Origin: Mycolicibacter arupensis
GTDB lineage: Bacteria; Actinomycetota; Actinomycetes; Mycobacteriales; Mycobacteriaceae
Assembly: GCF_002086515.1 (NCBI RefSeq)
Contig: NZ_MVHH01000030.1
Span: 1 to 55,538, forward strand
DNA: 55,538 nt
Reading direction: 5' to 3'
Shown here: piece by piece, positions 17,392-25,521 of the stretch
How the letters are laid out: every line of letters begins with the position of its first letter
Position numbering within the stretch: the stretch's first letter is position 1
Position numbers and translations under genes: made by a program
The notes under the pieces: generated by a model
The model's database searches: none
What the model was told of the DNA's origin: nothing
What the model saw: the letters and a program-made list of their open reading frames with translations, nothing else

Positions 17392-18216
17392 TCATGGGTG
17401 TGTGACGAGATACGTTTCGCTGTCCAGCCCGGCGGTGAGTTCTGCGACGTCGAAGGGGCGGTCCAGTCGTGCGTTCAACGCCCCCGCACCCACGAGCAGG
17501 CTGATCTCGGCGGTTTGGCGGGCAAGGAGTCGCCCGATCAAGGGGTAGATCCGACGCATGATCGCCCGCTCTGCGGCGGTGCAGCGCGAGGCGCAGTAAC
17601 CAACATGGCCGATTTCGTCGGTCAGGATCTCCTTGTAGAGCAGTTCGATTCTCTCCGAGACATCGGGCTCGTCGGCGAAGAGTTCGACACCGACGCGGCG
17701 GAGCTCGTCGAACATGATGCAGCCCGCCATTTCTGCGGCCCCAACGAACATGAATCCGAGCCGCTGGGGAAAGAACACCCCTGCTTTGACGAACTGCCGA
17801 AGAACGAAAGGTGGTGGCACAACTTGGAAGGTCAGATCGAAGACGTCGAGCGCATATGCCAGCAGACGGGTGTGGTAGTGCTCTTCTAACTCGAGGTAGA
17901 CGTTCTCGATCGGCAGATTCGCATCACTGTTGCGCCCATAAGTCTCGCCAAGTCCTACGCCGAACCGTTCAGCTTGATTCAGTTTGGCGGTTGCCAGCAG
18001 AAACAACATCTTCGGGTCCAGACCGGGCTCGGGTCGCCGGCGGCGCAGATTGCGCAGAAACGTTGTTCGATCCGCGGGGTGGGTAGAGCGCACAGGGTTG
18101 GCTTCCAGGCCGTTGAAGAACTGCTCGCGCTTCTCCAACTTTCTGTTGAGCAGGTCGGCTTCCCCATCACGCTGGATCAAGAATTCTCGGTATCCTTCGA
18201 TGCCTGTGCGCCTCAT
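17392..18216 (-). CDS. Ferritin-like diiron protein of unknown substrate
   Basis: A 274-residue helical protein with diiron-type motifs: NVYLELEEHYHTRLL (EExxH), later EMAGCIMFDEL and EILTDEIGHVGYC (DExxH). This pattern resembles ferritin-like oxygenases/oxidases such as the AurF group. The reaction is unknown. The start ATG overlaps the stop of the TetR gene by 4 bp (ATGA), so the two form an operon that the TetR protein probably controls through the palindrome upstream. Confidence 0.7.
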   Translation of the reverse strand: MRRTGIEGYREFLIQRDGEADLLNRKLEKREQFFNGLEANPVRSTHPADRTTFLRNLRRRRPEPGLDPKMLFLLATAKLNQAERFGVGLGETYGRNSDANLPIENVYLELEEHYHTRLLAYALDVFDLTFQVVPPPFVLRQFVKAGVFFPQRLGFMFVGAAEMAGCIMFDELRRVGVELFADEPDVSERIELLYKEILTDEIGHVGYCASRCTAAERAIMRRIYPLIGRLLARQTAEISLLVGAGALNARLDRPFDVAELTAGLDSETYLVTHP

Positions 18217-18830
18217 CGGATCTCCATTCCTTTCACGGTCGTCATCACATAGCGACCCAACAGGTCGCCGTCGTGTGCTCCGGTGGCCAGCAACGCGAAC
18301 ATCCCGGTAAGAAAAAACGTGGCGAGTTCCGCGGCGTCGCAATCCCGGGACACTTGCCCGGCGTCTTGCGCCCGGCTGATCACGTCCACCACGTACTCTC
18401 CGAGCGGGTGCTGGGCCAGTCCTTCTTCGACCGGACGCGCTGAGGAGAAATGCAGGCCGAGCATGTCCCGGAAAATCACGCTGCCCAAACGATGTTCGGC
18501 CCGCAGTACCTGATGTACGACGTCGGTCAGCACGGACGTCAGATCGCCCCTAGGCTCGCCAAGTTCACCGACGATCCGCGTCTCCTCGGCGAGCTCCGCC
18601 TCGACGAGGACGTGCTCCTTCGTGGGAAAGTGGAAGTAGAACGTGCCCCGCACCACGCCCGCCGCAGCGGCGATTGCGGTGACATCAGCGGCGGCCAGTC
18701 CGCGCAGCGCTATCTCCGCCAACGCGGCGTCAAACAGGCGGGCCCGGGTCTCGCGACGGCGGGCCTCGCGAACGCCCCCATGTGTCGATTCAGCCACTGA
18801 CAGGGCATCTGACGACCGCATGGCCACCAA
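18213..18830 (-). CDS. TetR/AcrR-family regulator
   Basis: A 205-residue TetR protein; the helix-turn-helix is ADVTAIAAAAGVVRGTFYFHFPTKEHVL around residues 48-75. Its start is 14 bp from a 29-bp near-perfect palindrome, the likely autoregulatory operator. It is followed by the ferritin-like gene in an ATGA overlap. Confidence 0.9.
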   Translation of the reverse strand: MVAMRSSDALSVAESTHGGVREARRRETRARLFDAALAEIALRGLAAADVTAIAAAAGVVRGTFYFHFPTKEHVLVEAELAEETRIVGELGEPRGDLTSVLTDVVHQVLRAEHRLGSVIFRDMLGLHFSSARPVEEGLAQHPLGEYVVDVISRAQDAGQVSRDCDAAELATFFLTGMFALLATGAHDGDLLGRYVMTTVKGMEIR

Positions 18831-18843
18831 CGTACGCCTCTTC

Positions 18844-18872
18844 GCTGACGGTCGTCAATGACGACTGTCAGC
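18844..18872. promoter_or_regulatory. 29-bp palindromic operator of the TetR/diiron operon
   Basis: The outer arms GCTGAC and GTCAGC and the inner arms GTCGTCA and TGACGAC form a palindrome centred on 18858 with only one mismatched base pair. It is immediately upstream of the TetR start, a typical place for TetR autorepression. Confidence 0.7.
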
Positions 18873-18876
18873 GTTT

Positions 18877-19010
18877 ACCCGACCCGCCCCACCCCGGGAA
18901 CAAGCCAGCCCACGGTGCTGCGGTACTTCTCCTAGGCCTCGCCGTGAGTCCGCACCAGGTAGGGCTCTACTCCGAACACGATGAGAGCCAGCGGATCAGG
19001 GGTCATCAGG
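18877..19010 (-). pseudogene. Relic of an ICMT-type methyltransferase 3' end
   Basis: This stretch aligns by eye, with about 90% identity, to 28539-28710, the 3' end of the intact methyltransferase gene. A 39-bp segment (in-frame size) is deleted after the shared AGGGCTCT. Stop codons and point changes show decay. It is joined directly to a nitrilase fragment. Confidence 0.8.
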
Positions 19011-19072
19011 CTCGGCCATCGAGGTATTCGACTCCCCTGCCGGCCGGTTCACCGCGACGATCTGCTGGGAGC
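19011..19072 (+). pseudogene. Relic fragment of a nitrilase gene around the active-site Cys
   Basis: These 62 bp match 28019-28080 of the intact nitrilase with only a few changes. They encode a peptide like VFDSPAGRFTATICWE, which includes the catalytic Cys. It follows the methyltransferase relic in the opposite order to the intact locus. Confidence 0.8.
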
Positions 19073-19101
19073 ACCGCCTACCCGGCCGGCCCAGACAACA
19101 A

Positions 19102-20307
19102 TCAGATTTGACCGTGGTTGGGTGGTGGCACGCCAGCCAGTTCCCACGCTCCGATGTGGTGGTATTTCCAGTCAACGGGGTCATGCACGCTGTGGGTTCG
19201 GGCGTTTCGCCAGTGTCGGTCAAGGTCGTAACGACGGTCGGTTCCGCTGGCCCCAGTCAGTGCGAAAATCTGGCTGGCAACATCGACGGCGACCTCGCTG
19301 GCGAACGCTTTGGCCTGGGCGACTGCGATCGAACCGTGAGCTGCGGTGTTCGGGTCAGATGGCGCCAGTTCGGCGTTTTCGAGTTCGTCTGCAGCCCAAC
19401 GTAATAATTGGATGGCGGCACGAGTTCGGGTGGCAAGTTCGCCGAATCGCAGCAGGATATGGGGGTCTTCGCTGGCCGCATTGATCTGTCCGTGTCGGAC
19501 AGCCTCAAAGAATGGGCGCGAACGGGTGCGAACGAACTCGGCGGCCTCAGCCAGGGCGCCTTCGGCGATGCCGGCTTCGATGGATGCGTGCACAAGCTGC
19601 GCGCGCGCACCGAGCAGCTGCGGCCGCTCGAACGCTGTCCAGTAGGGCACGACGAGGTCGGGATCCACGACCACGCCGTCCAACGTGGTGGTTCCGCTCA
19701 CGGTCGAGCGTTGCCCCATGGCGGCCCAATCTTCGTCAATGGTCACACCCGGGGTATCGCGTTCGACGAAAGCGAGAACGAGGCGACCGTCGGGATCCAA
19801 CGCGCTGGCTGTCAGCCAGTGCGAGGTAATCGCCCCGGTGCAGTAGTACTTGACCCCTTCGATCCGCCAGCCGGTGCCGTCGGCAACGAGGCGAGTCTTG
19901 AGGTCTTGCGCGTGGTGACCGCCGCGCTCGGCCAACACGGGCGCGATGCGTGCGCCGTTGACCACTGCCGGCAAGATCCGGGTCCGTTGCTGCGATGTCC
20001 CCAGTAGCCGCAGAATGTCGACGGCCAGGTAGTGGCCCTGCGGGATCTGGGCCAATGCCGGATCGGCTGCCGCGATGATCCGGATCACCTCGGCCAGGGT
20101 GCGAGCTCCGAGCCCGTCTCCACCGTCTTCGGCGGGAACCGTGATGGCCGGTAGTCCTAGATCATCGAACTGAGCCGCCTCTGCTCGCGGAACAGCGCCG
20201 GCCCGATCTCGATCGGCGGCGCTGAACCGCACTGCGTCGGCGAACGCTTCGGCTGTGGCGACGACTTGCGCGTGTGTCCTTCGCGTCACAGCTACCGCCC
20301 CGGTCAA
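19102..20307 (-). CDS. SfnB-family acyl-CoA-dehydrogenase-like sulfur acquisition oxidoreductase
   Basis: A 401-residue flavoprotein of the acyl-CoA dehydrogenase fold with strong resemblance to SfnB: AEVIRIIAAADPALAQIPQGHYLAVDILRLLG, then HHAQDLKTRLVADG and the C-terminal signature DRHWRNARTHSVHDPVDWKYHHIGAW. SfnB proteins belong to sulfur-scavenging operons and likely act as flavin-dependent oxygenases on organosulfur compounds; the exact reaction is not established. The TTG start at 20307 overlaps the SfnG-like stop (TTGA); GTG 20289 is an alternative. Confidence 0.88.
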   Translation of the reverse strand: MTGAVAVTRRTHAQVVATAEAFADAVRFSAADRDRAGAVPRAEAAQFDDLGLPAITVPAEDGGDGLGARTLAEVIRIIAAADPALAQIPQGHYLAVDILRLLGTSQQRTRILPAVVNGARIAPVLAERGGHHAQDLKTRLVADGTGWRIEGVKYYCTGAITSHWLTASALDPDGRLVLAFVERDTPGVTIDEDWAAMGQRSTVSGTTTLDGVVVDPDLVVPYWTAFERPQLLGARAQLVHASIEAGIAEGALAEAAEFVRTRSRPFFEAVRHGQINAASEDPHILLRFGELATRTRAAIQLLRWAADELENAELAPSDPNTAAHGSIAVAQAKAFASEVAVDVASQIFALTGASGTDRRYDLDRHWRNARTHSVHDPVDWKYHHIGAWELAGVPPPNHGQI

Positions 20308-21431
20308 GACGCCGTGGAGACCGCGCGCCGGTTGACGTCGGCGGCCTCCAATTCCCGAACGAGCGGCAACACCTTCTTTCCGAAGGCTTCAATCTCCTCC
20401 TGGAAGTGCAGGAATGCCGTCAGGATCAGATCAACGCCCAGCCTGCGGTAGGCGACGATGCGTTCGGCAACCTGTTCCGCGGTGCCGATCAGTTGGGTGC
20501 GGAACCCGTCGTTGTACTGAACCAAATCTTCGAAGCTGGAGTCGGCCCACATCCCACGTTGATCGGACGTGGCGGCGCCGGCTTGTTTGACCGCTGCCCC
20601 GAACCCTTCGACCGCGGGCCTGTCGGCCTTGGCGACGATTTCCCGCAGTTGCTCCCGTGCTTCAGCCTCAGTGTCGCGAACGATCACGAATCCGTTGAGC
20701 CCGAACCGTGGCCCCTCGGTGCGTCCGGCCTCCGCGGCGATCCTGCGTAGGTCGGCAAGTTGCTGGCTGACGCCGTCAAAGTCGTTGCCGTTGGAGAAAT
20801 ACCAGTCGGAGTAGCGGCCCCCGTTCTGGCGGGCTGCTGTGGAGTTACCACCCTGAAAGATCTCGGGGTGGGGCCGGTCTGGCGAGGACAGTGGCTTGGG
20901 CTTGAGGCTGAAATCACGAACTCGGTAGAAGTCGCCGGCGAAGTTGGCTCGTTCCTCGGTCCAGATCTCTCTGAGCACCTGGATGAATTCGGCACTGCGC
21001 CGGTACCGTTCGTCGTGTTCGAGCCAGGGCTCCCCCAGTTTGGTGAACTCCTCCTTCAACCATCCGCTCACGATGTTGACTGCGGCGCGGCCGTTGGAGA
21101 GATGGTCTGCGGTTGCCACCCACTTGGCCAAGACGCCGGGCTGCCAAAGACCAGGGTGTACGGCGGCGATCACTTTCAGCCGTTCGGTGGCCAGTAGCAG
21201 CGCCAAGCTGAAACTGGTTGACTCTTGCTGGTATTCGGCTCCGTAGCTGGCGGTGTAGCGCACCTGGGTCAGTGCGTACTCATAGCCCGCATCCTCAGCC
21301 AGCCGCGCCAACGCGACGTTGTAGTCATAGCTCCAGTCGGTGCGTTGCTCGATAGTGGATGTCACCAGCCCACCGCTGACGTTGGGCACCCAGTACGCGA
21401 AACTCAGGGGTGTAGTGGGATCGGTTGGCAT
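20304..21431 (-). CDS. SfnG-like FMNH2-dependent dimethylsulfone monooxygenase
   Basis: A 375-residue luciferase-like flavin monooxygenase. It shows FAYWVPNVSGGLVTSTIEQRTDW at the N-terminus, the family stretch NIVSGWLKEEFTKLGEPWLEHDERYRRSAEF and PHPEIFQGGNSTAARQ. SfnG converts dimethylsulfone to methanesulfinate with reduced FMN. The gene lies between the SsuD/MsuD-like gene and sfnB-like gene in one transcript. The closest alternative is another LLM desulfonating enzyme. Confidence 0.85.
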   Translation of the reverse strand: MPTDPTTPLSFAYWVPNVSGGLVTSTIEQRTDWSYDYNVALARLAEDAGYEYALTQVRYTASYGAEYQQESTSFSLALLLATERLKVIAAVHPGLWQPGVLAKWVATADHLSNGRAAVNIVSGWLKEEFTKLGEPWLEHDERYRRSAEFIQVLREIWTEERANFAGDFYRVRDFSLKPKPLSSPDRPHPEIFQGGNSTAARQNGGRYSDWYFSNGNDFDGVSQQLADLRRIAAEAGRTEGPRFGLNGFVIVRDTEAEAREQLREIVAKADRPAVEGFGAAVKQAGAATSDQRGMWADSSFEDLVQYNDGFRTQLIGTAEQVAERIVAYRRLGVDLILTAFLHFQEEIEAFGKKVLPLVRELEAADVNRRAVSTAS

Positions 21432-21449
21432 AACGGTCTCCTCGCGAAG

Positions 21450-22592
21450 CTAACGGGAACGGGCAGGACGGTCGGCAAGGAGCCCACGGTCGGCAAGGAT
21501 GGGAATGACTCCTTCGCCGAAGGCGTAGGCCTCTTCCAAGTGCGGATAGCCGGACAAGACGAACTCATCGAGGCCCAGCTCGTGGTATTCGGCGATACGA
21601 TCGGCAACCTGTTCGTGGCTGCCGACCAACGCTGTGCCAGCCCCTCCGCGGACCAACCCGACGCCCGCCCACAAGTTGGGCGACACCTCGAGGTTGTCGG
21701 TGCTGCCACCGTGTAGCGCCGACATCCGCCGTTGGCCCTCTGATTGTGAGTTGCGCTGAATCTGTTGAGCGCGGCGTATCTGTTCAGGGTCCAAGCCGGA
21801 CAGCAGCCGGTTGGCCTGTGCCCAGGCCTCTTCTTCGGTCTGCCTGCTGATGACGTGTAGTCGGATCCCAAATCGCAAGTCGCCCGCAGCCGCCCGCGCT
21901 CGGCCGAGGTTCTTCACGCGGCGACGCACCGCGTCGATCTTCTCCGCAACCTGCGCGGGAGGCTCTCCCCAGGTCAGGTAGACATCGGCATGTTCTGCGG
22001 CTACATCCAGCGCTTCAGACGACGAGCCGCCGAGGTAGATCTCAGGCCACACACCGGCGGGAACAATGGTCGCATCCTCAACCGACAGATGCTTTCCGGT
22101 GAACGTCACCGACTGCCCAGACCACAACTGCCGAAATATGGTGAGGAACTCGGCGGCGCGCTCGTAGCGCTCCGCTTTACCCAGGTAGTCGCCGAACCGG
22201 CGCTGCTCGACGTCGTCACCGCCGGTAACAACGTTGAGGAGCAACCGATTCTGTGAGATCCGCTGGTAGGTCGCTGCGGCCTGCGCCACGAGCGTCGGAG
22301 CCTGCAGTCCCGGGCGGAAAGCCACCAGGTACTTGAACCGTTCCGTCCGTTGGGTCAGCGCGGCGGTGAATACCCAGGCGTCCTCACACCAACTGCTGGT
22401 GGGTGTCAGCGCTCCCGTGAACCCGAGCTGCTCAGCGGCGCCGGCCACCAGACTCAGATAGTCAAGGTCAGGAGCCCGATCCCCGCCGAAGGCATCCACT
22501 CGGCTGCCTGCTTCGCCAACCGCGTTGCCGAGGCTCAGGTCACTGCGTGAATCACCGTTGGTGGGCAGGAACCAATGCAATGTGATGGCCAT
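21450..22592 (-). CDS. SsuD/MsuD-like FMNH2-dependent alkanesulfonate monooxygenase
   Basis: A 380-residue luciferase-like enzyme beginning ITLHWFLPTNGDSR and containing TSSWCEDAWVFTAALTQRTERFKYLVAFRPG, NVVTGGDDVEQRRFGDYL and GGSSSEALDVAAEHADVYLTWGEP, all hallmarks of SsuD. It cleaves the C-S bond of alkanesulfonates to give sulfite and an aldehyde, using FMNH2 from a reductase that is not encoded nearby. The ATG at 22592 begins 4 bp after the stop of the preceding gene. Confidence 0.92.
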   Translation of the reverse strand: MAITLHWFLPTNGDSRSDLSLGNAVGEAGSRVDAFGGDRAPDLDYLSLVAGAAEQLGFTGALTPTSSWCEDAWVFTAALTQRTERFKYLVAFRPGLQAPTLVAQAAATYQRISQNRLLLNVVTGGDDVEQRRFGDYLGKAERYERAAEFLTIFRQLWSGQSVTFTGKHLSVEDATIVPAGVWPEIYLGGSSSEALDVAAEHADVYLTWGEPPAQVAEKIDAVRRRVKNLGRARAAAGDLRFGIRLHVISRQTEEEAWAQANRLLSGLDPEQIRRAQQIQRNSQSEGQRRMSALHGGSTDNLEVSPNLWAGVGLVRGGAGTALVGSHEQVADRIAEYHELGLDEFVLSGYPHLEEAYAFGEGVIPILADRGLLADRPARSR

Positions 22593-22596
22593 CGAT

Positions 22597-23811
22597 CTAC
22601 CGATACAGCGAGAACTCGGGGCGCTGGCCGTTGAGAACCCAGTCACCAACCTCTTTGGCCTTGTACGCCACCGGATCATGCACCGTGTGGGTACGCAGGT
22701 TGCGCCAATGCCGGTCAAAACCGTACTTGCTGGTCGTCGCACGGGCGCCCTGGATCTCGAAGAGTCGGCTGGCCGTGTCCAGGGCCACCTTGGTGGACAG
22801 ATACTTGGCCTCGTAGATGGCAATGGCCGCCTCTGCCCGCTGATCCTCGGTCAGCGACGGACCGACGTCGATGGCAGCCTGCAAGGCATCGCCGGCGCGG
22901 TCGGCGAGCAGCGCAGCGGCCCGAACCTCACTGACGAGTTCGCCGACGGTCTGCAGGATGTAGGGGTCATCGGTGGCGCGCTCGACGCCCGAGGATTCCC
23001 ACGGCGACGCGTAGGCGCGGGTCCAATCAAAGGCCTCTGCCAACGCACCCTCGGCGGTCCCCACGTAAAAGTTCACAAACGCCAACTGCCAGTGCGGCGT
23101 TACGAGGGTCTGATACGGCGTGAGATCCGCACTGCCAAAAGGCTCCTCGCCGAGCACCTCCCGGTGCTCGATCCGCGCATCGACGATGCGCACGCCACCT
23201 GAGTCCGTCAACCGCTGACCGATGTTGTCCCAGTCGTCAAGAAACGTGAATCCCTGACGGCCACCGCGCACGTCCAGGGACAGGAATACCAGTGAGCCGT
23301 CCAACGACGCCGTCACAGAGAGCTGGTCTCCGGTGCTCGCGCCGCTGGCGAAGGTCCGGCTGCCGTTGAGACGGAAGCCATCGCCGTCGCGGGTCAGAAC
23401 GAGGTCGGAGCCGCCGCGAGGATTCTGGATCCCGCCCCAGAACAGCTTCTCGGAGGCGTTGCGGCGCGAGAGCGCATCGGCCTGCTCAGGGGTCCCGAAC
23501 AAGCCGGCGATGCGGGTTTGGGCGTAGTGATAGCCGACGAGATGGGCGATGGACGTATCGCCTCGGGCGATCCGCCGTGTCACCTGGGAGGCCTGCGGGT
23601 AGCTGAGCCCCGAGCCACCGTATTCGACAGGCTCCTGCACGTGAAGAAGATCGTTGCGGCGCAACAGCTCGATCTCTGCGCGGGGCGCGGCGTTGGCCTT
23701 GTCCCGAGCAGCGGCGGTCTGGCGCAGCTCGTCAGCGACACGATCCGCGGTGGCCAGCACGCGGGCAAGCACTTCATCGACGGCAGGGGTGTTGGCGGTA
23801 ATGACAGACAT
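22597..23811 (-). CDS. MsuC/DszC-like acyl-CoA-dehydrogenase-fold monooxygenase
   Basis: A 404-residue flavoprotein of the DszC/MsuC/SfnB group (N-terminal helical domain, central beta domain GGIQNPRGGSDLVLTRDGDGF, C-terminal GFDRHWRNLRTHTVHDPVAYKAKEVG). MsuC oxidises methanesulfinate to methanesulfonate, the step linking SfnG to MsuD, which fits the neighbours. The assignment over other organosulfur substrates is inference. ATG 23811 (MSVITANTP) is chosen. It is the first gene of the operon. Confidence 0.8.
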   Translation of the reverse strand: MSVITANTPAVDEVLARVLATADRVADELRQTAAARDKANAAPRAEIELLRRNDLLHVQEPVEYGGSGLSYPQASQVTRRIARGDTSIAHLVGYHYAQTRIAGLFGTPEQADALSRRNASEKLFWGGIQNPRGGSDLVLTRDGDGFRLNGSRTFASGASTGDQLSVTASLDGSLVFLSLDVRGGRQGFTFLDDWDNIGQRLTDSGGVRIVDARIEHREVLGEEPFGSADLTPYQTLVTPHWQLAFVNFYVGTAEGALAEAFDWTRAYASPWESSGVERATDDPYILQTVGELVSEVRAAALLADRAGDALQAAIDVGPSLTEDQRAEAAIAIYEAKYLSTKVALDTASRLFEIQGARATTSKYGFDRHWRNLRTHTVHDPVAYKAKEVGDWVLNGQRPEFSLYR

Positions 23812-24176
23812 AGCTCGACTCCCAGGGCTTAGTGCAACCACAGGCAAAGAGCCGGTGGCGGATCAGGTAATACTCCGCCGAATATAGAGACCAGAAATGT
23901 CGCCTGGCGCAGGCCGCGGACCGCGCTGATCGCCCAATTAGTGCCGTCACCATTCATTTAGCACGCGCAGAGCTAAGGATCATGCTGATTCTAACGAGTT
24001 GAAGGTTGGTGGCTCTTAGCCATTCGCCGCACTCGGTGTGCCGATCGGTGAATTTGATGATGATCCGACGAATGGAAATACGAGAGAGCAGCCGAGAACA
24101 ACGCGGCGGCGGCACCGGTTGCGATCAGCCCGATTCGATAGGAGAAACCTCTCAGCAGCTGGACTATGCTGCGCGA
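23812..24176. promoter_or_regulatory. Divergent promoter region of the organosulfur operon and LysR gene
   Basis: 365 bp between the divergent starts. It is more AT-rich than its surroundings around 23870-24060. LysR-type sites (T-N11-A) probably lie here, but I cannot single one out. An AGGAGA at 24149-24154 is 22 nt before the LysR GTG. Confidence 0.5.
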
Positions 24177-25085
24177 GTGCGCATCAAACAGCTGGAGTAC
24201 GTCGCCGCGGTCACGCGGCTGGGATCGCTTCGGCGGGCCGGCGAGTCCCTGAAGATATCCCAACCGGCGCTGAGTGAGACCTTGCGCAACCTGGAGTCCG
24301 AGCTTGGTGTGACCCTGCTGGACAGGCAACGGTCGGGCGCTCGGATCAGCGCAGACGGTCGAGAACTACTACCCCACATCGTCGACATTCTGGAGGCAGT
24401 CGACCGGCTCCGATCTGCCGCAAGCGAACAGCAGCGCACCAGGCGGATGTTGCGCGTCGGGACGGTCGGGGGTGCGACGGTGCCGTTGCTGCTGCCCGCG
24501 ATTGCGGCGCTTCAGGCTCAGCGCGGCGGGACCCAGGTTGAGGTTCTGACTGCGATTCAGGAAGACATCCATCGAGCACTTCGGGAGGGCTCGCTCGACC
24601 TCGGGCTGGCCAATTTGCTCGACGGCGATGACCCCGAGTCAGACTTGACGACAGTGCATTTGCTGCGTGGACGACCCGTCGTCTGCCTCCGCGCAGACAG
24701 CGCCCTTGCGCAGAACTCGGCGATCTGCGCAGAGGAGCTCCGCGCGCAGGACCTTATCGCCATGCGGTCGGGCTACGCGATGCATCGCTTCGCCCGTCGC
24801 CTCTTCGGCACGGAGATGCCCACCTTTCTCTACTCCGCGGACGGCGCCGAGATGGGAAAGCTCATGGTGGCTCAGGGGTTGGGCGTCACTATCTTGCCGG
24901 ACTACTCGGTTGCCGGTGATCCACTCGTGCGTGCCGGGGTACTCACCCTGCGCCCACTCGAGGGCGACTCAACCGCGGTCTCGCTCGTCATGCAGACGCG
25001 CGCGGTTCGGCATGTACCCCAGGCGCTGGGGGCGCTCCAGTCCGCTCTGCAGCAACGGGCGCTCGACTACCAGCTCGCCATATGA
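24177..25085 (+). CDS. LysR-family regulator, probably of sulfur-source genes
   Basis: A 302-residue LysR regulator. Its helix-turn-helix at the N-terminus reads QLEYVAAVTRLGSLRRAGESLKISQPALSETLRNLESELG; the C-terminal effector domain follows (RMLRVGTVGGATVPLLLPAIAAL...). Divergent placement next to the msu/sfn-type operon implies that it is the local regulator, perhaps with O-acetylserine or sulfate as signal as in CysB/Cbl. That is inference. GTG 24177 is chosen as the family N-terminus begins at MRIKQLEY. Confidence 0.88.
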   Translation: MRIKQLEYVAAVTRLGSLRRAGESLKISQPALSETLRNLESELGVTLLDRQRSGARISADGRELLPHIVDILEAVDRLRSAASEQQRTRRMLRVGTVGGATVPLLLPAIAALQAQRGGTQVEVLTAIQEDIHRALREGSLDLGLANLLDGDDPESDLTTVHLLRGRPVVCLRADSALAQNSAICAEELRAQDLIAMRSGYAMHRFARRLFGTEMPTFLYSADGAEMGKLMVAQGLGVTILPDYSVAGDPLVRAGVLTLRPLEGDSTAVSLVMQTRAVRHVPQALGALQSALQQRALDYQLAI

Positions 25086-25521
25086 TTGGCTTTGCCTATC
25101 ACTAGCTCGGCCAAGCCTCTAGCCTGAGCGCCGCCGCGAGATATTCCGTCATCATGACTCTAAGGCGCCCCGCAGGCCGGAACAATTGCGCCTTATTCTT
25201 TCGAATGGTTGCGATATGTGACCGGGCAATAGTTCTCTTCGCTGATATAACACCAGTGCGATGGGGTGGTCGAATAGTCCGTGGGAACGTCCAGTCATGA
25301 CGGCAGCTTTCACCGCAGAAATTGAGTACGTATGGACATTCCGCAAGCATCCGGGCCATATGACAATCAATTCCGCCGGCACGGGAGGCGATTCTTCGAA
25401 TTATCGTGTCGCCATGGCCGGCCGCCCCGTCACTGTCCAGAGGTCGTGAAGGAACTCTTCGCTTCCCCTGCGGCGCAGACACGCTGCTGCGTGTCTGCGC
25501 CACGGGGGTGGGCGTCCGGCA
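25086..25521. other. Gene-free stretch between convergent LysR and lipase-like genes
   Basis: About 435 bp. Apart from the strong hairpin at 25472-25501 I see no supported gene; open frames here have atypical composition. Confidence 0.5.
25472..25501 (-). terminator. Strong hairpin after the lipase-like gene
   Basis: A perfect 12-bp stem GGCGCAGACACG / CGTGTCTGCGCC with loop CTGCTG lies 20 bp downstream of the lipase-like stop. No U-run follows, as is usual in mycobacteria. Confidence 0.8.

Noticed and set aside
25102..25503. Minus-strand frame of 133 codons downstream of the lipase-like gene
   Set aside because: It spans the terminator hairpin and has no recognisable motif or good start context.
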